Positions 57,942 through 64,000 of a stretch of 64,000 nucleotides of DNA are shown here, piece after piece. Below the pieces are notes generated by a model that worked only from the letters and a program-made list of their open reading frames with translations, had not been told where the DNA came from and did no database searches. The translations under genes were made by a program, and so were the position numbers. Numbering within the stretch: position 1 is the stretch's first letter; each line of letters opens with the position of its first letter. Origin of the DNA: Helianthus annuus (taxonomy: Eukaryota > Streptophyta > Magnoliopsida > Asterales > Asteraceae); contig NC_035433.2 of assembly GCF_002127325.2 (NCBI RefSeq), positions 83,022,079 through 83,086,078 on the forward strand. The letters are read 5' to 3'.

Positions 57942-60187
57942 TGTCACACCCCAACCAATGGCGGAATCATTGGGGCGCGGCACTAAGCGAATAGATTGCT
58001 CAAAAACTCCACAACAACTAATAACATAACAATATTTGAATACATCAAATTTCCCATACAATTAAACCAAATATTTATATTAAAAGTCATAACGATTACA
58101 TTGTTTCTAAGCAAAATTTGTCCGACAACTAGATTTTACTACAAAATTCTAAAGCGCTAATCTAGGTCCATAAGCAACATAATCCAAATCAACATGTTAC
58201 ATACGTTAAAATACAAGTCAATACAATTAAGTAAAGGTGAGCATACAGGTTTGCGTAATAATAGTAATAAAAGCGTTTAAGCATACACCGCATGACATAC
58301 GCAATAGTTGTGAACTTATGTAACTACTCAGATTCAAGTAAACCATCAAACCGCGATTGATCAAGGCACGTGAACAAGTGTCCACGTCCTAAAGAGAAAA
58401 TAAATGAGAAATAAAAATGTGAGCCTTAACAACCTCGGGCCTCCGAGTGGCGGGTCAACCTCTAGCAAGCTATCATGTTAAAGGTGGCGTACAAGCAATC
58501 AAGTAATACATACAATTCAGCAGATTTCACGTATGAGCATGTAAGTAGCAGGTAGCGATAAAGCGTTTGAGAGTTGTGTGATGTGATTTTGATATAAGGA
58601 ACGTATGTAACACCCAAAAGTGTGTTTAAGCGTAAAAAGGGATCAAGTATACTCACTGTGGGTGCATTTAACGGCAACACAGCAGATCCTTGGAGAGCGG
58701 GGAGAGTGCAGGGTCTGCCTGCGAGTGAGATCAGAAGCGCATCAGTCTTCCGAAGTGTTGAAGCGATCGAAGTATGGAGGAGCAGTGAACAAGTTCAGGC
58801 GAAGGTGTACCAAATCCCTTGGATTGGTACAAGTTCGGGCGAAGTTGACTGGTTTGCTTACTGACAGTACAAGTTTGGGTGAACTTGATTGATTTGCTTG
58901 AAAATTGAACAAGTTCGGGCGAAGTTGGTCACCAATCTGGTGACAACTTCGAGCAAACTTGATCATTTTGGAGCGAACTTGACTGTTTTGGTTACCAAAT
59001 CATGCGTTTTCGCATTGTTTGCTGAGGAAATCGAGTGTCCATCCCTCCAACCTCGAGCTACTGAGCAAAACATAGGTCGGAGAGGTCTTTTTGGAACGAG
59101 TTTAGCCGTTTAGCAGAAGATTAGACTAATCCGGATGAACTTGATGTTCGTTCGAGTTAGTCCGTATTGTGTAAAACGACAATACTGTCCATTGTGCTTC
59201 CGGATCTGATATCTTGTTTGACAACACTCCGTCCCACTTCAAAGTGAACAAAACACACGTCACTTAGTCCGTATTTTGTGTGAAAATCGAGGTTTTAAAT
59301 CTGTTTTCTCAGATCTAACACTCAGTGATCCGAAATCATCTAGATTTCTAGCTTGGAGAGCCAAAGCTACGTTCAGTAAACCCACTTGAGTGTAGATCTG
59401 ATTGAAAAGAAGAAGTTTTGTAAACCCACTTGAGTGTAGATCTGATTGAAAAGAAGAAGTTTTGTAAAAAAAAAAGATGAAGATTTTCATAAAAGAAGAA
59501 GTTTTGATAAAAATGAAGGTTAAACCTTGTGCAAAATCGTTGTAAAACGTTGTAGTATGCATAAAAACGGGTTGATTCTTACTTAGAACGCGAGGAGCAT
59601 AAATGGAGGAGCTGGGTATTTATAGAGTGTGAGAAATCCTGCTGCCAGACACCAAGTTCGGTCGAACTTGGCCCAGTTCGGTCGAACTTGTGCCAGGTTC
59701 GGCCGAACGTGGCCCAGTTCGAGCGAACTTAGCCCCGTTCGAGCGAACTTGGCCCAGTTTGTGCGAACTTGGCCCAGCCTGGCTCGGTTTTGTTTCCCAT
59801 TTGTTCGTTTGGTTCACCGTTGCACGTTTTGTTCGAATTAGTTAATTATGTTAAGCGTTTAAGCGAGGTGTTTAGCGTTGCGATGAAAACTCAAGCATTT
59901 AAGCGAGTTTTAAGTGCGAGAGCGAGGGCGAGTAATAACCATACAAAACACACATAATACATAAGTAACATAAACACATAATTAACATAAGATATCCGCG
60001 ATTTGAGTTTGCGATGCGATGAGCGTGTGAGTGTATTAGCGTTTAAATGCGATAAATAAGCGAAACATGATGCGTTTCTAATAGATTAAAACATAGTTCA
60101 CCATTATATCGAAATCTCCGAGTACGAGGACGGATTACAAGGAAAAATAAGCGATAACAGAGCGACTTGAAAAGTCGGGTTGTTACA
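57942..60187 (-). repeat. 3' LTR of element E (2246 bp)
   Basis: tgtcacaccccaacc ... cgggttgttaca. It has an upstream cluster of ttcggtcgaactt / gttcgagcgaactt words at 59650-59780 next to a reverse TATA (59617-59624), and further tcgggcgaagttg words at 58790-58990. A 45-bp direct duplication (cttgagtgtagatctgattg) lies at 59386-59465. Confidence 0.9.
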
Positions 60188-60204
60188 GTCTCCCCTCCTT
60201 TTGG
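60188..60204 (-). other. Polypurine tract of E
   Basis: The minus strand reads aaaaggaggggagac directly before TGTAACAACC. Confidence 0.8.
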
Positions 60205-60221
60205 GAATTTCGTCCCGAAAT

Positions 60222-61437
60222 TCAGGTAGCGGCCGTAACGAAGAGATGTGGATATTTAGCTTTCATATCACTTTCGAGTTCCCAAGTGAACTTGGCGCCG
60301 CGTTTGCCTTCCCATCGGACCTTCACGATCGGAATGCGAGAGCGTCGGAGTTTCTTAGTCTTTCGATCCATGATTTCTTCTGGCTTTTCCCTGAAATGTA
60401 ACGTCTCATTGATTTGCAGGTCTTCGAGAGGTACATGCAGATTTTCTTTAGCTAAGCACTTTCTGAGGTTTGAGACATGGAAGGTCGGATGTACGTTGCT
60501 GAGTTCCTCCGGTAATTCGAGTCGGTAGGCCACTTTGCCAATTCTTTCCAGAATCTTAAAGGGACCCACGTATCGTGGCACTAGTTTCCCTTTCTTTCCG
60601 AAGCGGACCACTCCTTTCCAAGGTGAAACCTTAAAGAGAACGTGATCACCCACTTCGAACTGTAGGGGATTGCGACGTTTATCAGCGTAACTCTTTTTTA
60701 CGACTGCGAGCTTTCAGGAGATTGTCTTTGATTTGGAGGATCTTGTCAGTCGTTTCTTGTATTAACTCAGGACCGGTGATTTGCGCTTCTCCGATCTCGT
60801 GCCAGACAATAGGAGATCGACATTTTCTTCCATACAATGCCTCAAATGGTGCCATTTTAATACTGGCATGATAACTATTATTGTACGAAAATTCGACTAA
60901 AGGTAAATGCGTATCCCAATTACCACCAAAATCTATAACACATGATCGAAGCATGTCTTCGAGGGTACGAATCGTGCGTTCGGTCTGACCGTCGGTTTGA
61001 GGATGAAAGGCAGTACTAAGGTTAAGCTTAGTACCGAGCGCGGTTTGGAAAGTCTCCCAGAGACGAGAAGTAAAGCGACGATCGCGGTCAGAGATGATGT
61101 CATGAGGCATCCCGTGTCGACAAATGGCTTTGTAGGTATAGATTTGTGCTAACCGTTCTACCTTAAAGTCTTCTCGTATGGCAATAGAGTGAGCGGATTT
61201 AGTAAGACTATCAACGATAACCCAAATGCTATCGTGACCAGAGGAAGTTTGAGGGTTTCGTAATAAAATCCATAGCTATACTCTCCCATTTCCACATCGG
61301 AATTTCGGGTTGTTCGATTAAGCCAGAGGGTCTTTGATGTTCGGCTTTAACTTTCGAACAAGTCAAACACTTCGAAACATACAGAGCGATATCCTTCTTC
61401 ATACTCGGCCACCAATACTTAGATCGAAGATCCTGGT
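60222..61437 (-). pseudogene. Element E integrase and chromodomain, frameshifted
   Basis: Three minus-strand frames line up. 61437-61229 has the zinc region and core start ([20 protein letters not shown], then [13 protein letters not shown]). 61110-60682 has IISDRDRRFTSRLW and GQTERTIRTLEDML. 60653-60222 has the DNA-binding end ([20 protein letters not shown]) and a chromodomain-like tail ([27 protein letters not shown]). Shifts occur near 61240-61260 and in an A-run near 60697-60702. It would join element cDNA to the genome if intact. The upstream part is lost to element F. Confidence 0.92.
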
Positions 61438-61543
61438 TGTAACGCATCGAAAATTCGTACCCAATAAAATAAAGACACGTGTTATGAGGGACAAACATGT
61501 CCGGAACCCGGATCAAATAAAGATGTATGGTAGGATTTGAAAA

Positions 61544-61617
61544 GGGCGTCATCTTATTAAAATACCTCTGAACGACCCAAGGGCGACATGTTATTAAAAT
61601 ACCTCTGAACGACCCAA
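61544..61617 (+). repeat. 36-bp direct duplication in the F LTR
   Basis: Two copies of gggcg.cat.ttattaaaat followed by acctctgaacgacccaa, at 61544 and 61580. Confidence 0.85.
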
Positions 61618-62004
61618 ATTATAAAATCCCAAGATCCTTAAATTGTTTGACAAACATCTGTTATATATTAACCGGTTGTTCCTAAATAAATGAAATTCCA
61701 TCTTTTATATGGAAATTGGGTCATTAAGGATATTACTACTAAAATCCTGATTAAATTCTTGTCTAAGAAAGATTGGAACTTACTTAATAAAACATGTTTA
61801 GCCTTTGTAAGAATCCAAGGTTTTAAACTTGGAAATTTTCCGTCACTTTAAGTTGTTACAAGATGCCAAGGATTTTAAAAGCATGCTAAGCATGCAATGG
61901 CTGAGCAAACTCGTCCCCCAACTGGAAAAGATGGCATGAGATTCGGAGTCCACGAAGTTGCATGGTCAAGGCTTGAAGTTTGTAAAAATTTTTGTCTTCT
62001 GGCC

Positions 62005-62341
62005 ACCGGTTACGGACCGCAAGGCCCTAGGCTTACGGTCCGTAAGATACATACCTGGGCGATTTCAGCAAAGGCGGTTACGGACCGTAACCATTCAAGC
62101 ATACGGTCCGCAAGAGGAGCATACGGACCGCAAGAGCTTAGGCTTACGGTCCGTAAGCCAGTCGCTGGCAGCAGAAAATGGACAGCTGCCTGTTCAGCCT
62201 GTTGCACCGCCTCTCATGAATGGTTTTCAAAACCAGGGACTTGCTAGGCAGTATTTAGCCTATTAGGGACACTTGGGTTGATCTTGTAACCATTCTAGGC
62301 TAGCTTGGCATGATCTTGGACCTTATAGTTCACTATATAAG
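62005..62341 (+). promoter_or_regulatory. LTR promoter region of F: ttacggtccgtaag cluster and TATA
   Basis: Six tacggaccg / cggtccgta words (62015, 62033, 62073, 62094, 62111, 62134) alternate in orientation, so neighbours can pair. The TATA-like signal is about 180 bp downstream at 62334-62341. Confidence 0.6.
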
Positions 62342-64000
62342 GACTTGTGTTGTAACCATATTCACTTGCTCACTTGGGACTTTAGTTCAAGGCTTCTCTG
62401 GAGCATTTCTGGACAGCAACAAGTTCTCATTAAGTCTCTAACCCTAATTAGAACCTTTGTAAGTGTCCTTAATCCTTTTTAATCCCTTTTAGCTTAGTTA
62501 TTTAGCTAAAAGTCAAACCGTCGTAATTAAGGTTTGACTTCGAGATTAGTCCATAATTACTCAGTCAAATCTCGAATTAAAAATACCTATAAGTAGGTAA
62601 ACATGTGGGTAACAAACCCTTAAAAGGGTATAATCAGATTCCCACTCTAACCATGTGAATTATCGAGTCAAACTACACTTTAAAAAGTCAACAGAATGCT
62701 TAAATCCAAATTAACGCATAATTAGCAATGTAGGATACATGCAACCTGTTTGATCATTAATATAACTTGGTAACTAATGTAAGAACATGTTCCAACATGT
62801 TCAACTCGACAATTTTCTGTTTAGACCCGGATTGGAACCGAAGGTCGCATAGTTTGACTTTCGCTTTGACTTTCAGTTCTGACCCGCTTTAGTCAAGTTT
62901 AAGATTGCCTTAGAGCTTCTTTTGGACCTAGTAACATGTTAGTATAACCTTCTGTGATTATACGGCTTAGTTCACTAGTTGTCTAATTATTATGCAAATT
63001 TCCGTTAAAATGCCCATATGTTGACCATTATGCCCAAATATTCATAAAATGTGATTTTTGAAAATATGAAAGGGTAAATATCTTGGTTACTAAATTATAA
63101 ACTTGTAACCAAAGTTTGACATCAGTTTGAGGCCTAGAATTAAAGTTATGCTCATTAGCGTAATTAGGAGCTTTCTTAATAATTAAATAACATAAATTGC
63201 ATATAGCCTATCTAAACCTAAACTTTTATACAAAACTTTATACCTACTGTTATAAAATAATATTTTGGGATTTTTAAATATTTTTATTCAATTTTAGGCT
63301 GAGTATAACTTAGTGTTCTAAACTTAATTCGGCTAATGCCGATTTTGCTCTTTTGGGATATAAAATGAGTTTTATAAACCCTTTTGACCTCAAACCTTTT
63401 TCTACTGATTTATTATGACAAATATATTATTTTGAGCCTTCTGGAATTTTAAAAGTATCAGCTTTTCTTTGAAAACCCGGAAATGGTTCCAAATCGCCTT
63501 TTTAGGCATTTTTACGACATAGTCTATGTCAAAACTAGTTTATATGTATAAGAGTCAATACCGACTGATATATTTAGTATAATTCTATATTATAACAGTA
63601 AACTAAAGTTTGAAACTCAGATTTCCAGTTTTGACCTTGTAGGCTTATGTGAAATTACCAAAAATGCCCTTTTGGTGCATAAGATTGTTATAATTAATAA
63701 TATTCACATATATTTGATACCCTACTATTATAACATGATAAACTAAGTATAATTACTGATTTATTCAGATATGTAACTCAGATTGCTAGTCTAACTTTTT
63801 TATATACCCTTTTAAATGACCAAAATGCCCTTATGAGGCGTAATTTGAGTTTAAAATCATTTGGGGCATAATAGGACATATCTTACTGATATCACAACAT
63901 ATTTGGTGCATATAATCTCAGGAAACTTGTATATGATTTATATGGTTACCCGTTACGCATTTTCGTGTTCGGATCGGCATATGTAACTAGTTTACGCATA

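Larger units (their letters stand above)
57942..61437 (-). mobile_element. Element E: 3' part of a Ty3/gypsy element related to C
   Basis: The 3' LTR and the 3' end of pol are present; everything upstream of the integrase zinc region is cut by element F at 61438. The LTR ends and many LTR blocks resemble those of C, so E represents a coding relative of C. Confidence 0.85.
61438..64000 (+). repeat. Element F: plus-strand LTR, running off the window
   Basis: Begins TGTAACGCATCG inside the E integrase region. Its start (cgaaaattcgtacccaataa) and later blocks (gggcat/agtttgacttt..cagttctgaccc near 62850-62885) resemble the A LTR read in reverse, so F is a distant relative of A. A TATA-like tatataag lies at 62334-62341. 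62480-64000 is non-coding LTR sequence. Confidence 0.75.

Noticed and set aside
61897..62247. 116-codon ORF in the F LTR
   Set aside because: It is open through the tacggtccgta palindrome cluster upstream of a TATA box. Low-complexity repeat translation, no domain.

Overview
The window is plant nuclear repeat DNA, probably intergenic heterochromatin. There are no bacterial-style operons, CRISPR arrays, rRNA genes or intact host genes. Almost everything recognisable is a transposable element: chromovirus-type Ty3/gypsy elements with initiator-Met primer sites, an Athila/Tat-like derivative with an Asp-type primer site, a PIF/Harbinger DNA transposon, tRNA-headed SINEs and a MITE. This points to a eudicot. 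The style of the SINEs and LTRs is compatible with Asteraceae, but that is inference and I could not test it.

Layout. 1-11252 is an older layer: the tail of a retrotransposon-like ORF, a three-copy CG-rich repeat, a SINE, a complete 2.0 kb Harbinger element with TAA target duplications, a second SINE split by a MITE, and from about 5.6 kb a mosaic of minus-strand host-gene fragments (F-box/LRR, heavy-metal-associated and SRA/YDG domains) mixed with palindromic foldbacks. 11253-32600 is element A, a minus-strand Tekay/Del-like gypsy element with 3.3 kb LTRs and CTCTA target duplications. It is split in its RT/RNase H region by element B (16688-24426, plus strand, GACGG duplications), which has equal-length LTRs and almost no coding sequence. 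32606-36679 resumes the older layer with foldback arrays, a lone short Copia/TRIM-like LTR, a worn integrase fragment (G) and an LTR-like piece (H).

36680-57573 is element C, a minus-strand, gag-only, non-autonomous gypsy element with CTTTA duplications. Its 5' LTR is interrupted by element D (43384-55865, plus strand, GTCCA duplications), a nearly intact 12.5 kb gypsy element with three nonsense codons in gag-pol. 57942-61437 is element E, the 3' LTR and integrase end of a coding relative of C. It is cut by element F, whose plus-strand LTR (from 61438) runs off the window.

The genes work only as parasites' parts. A, D and E carry or carried gag-pol; B and C lack pol and would need proteins from related elements. 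Two patterns are not explained by standard annotation. First, six copies of a hairpin occur in two different elements (C and D): an essentially invariant 35-nt loop sits on stems whose sequence changes while pairing is kept. Second, at least six LTR families each carry a private set of short GC-rich palindromes a few hundred bases upstream of the presumed TATA box.
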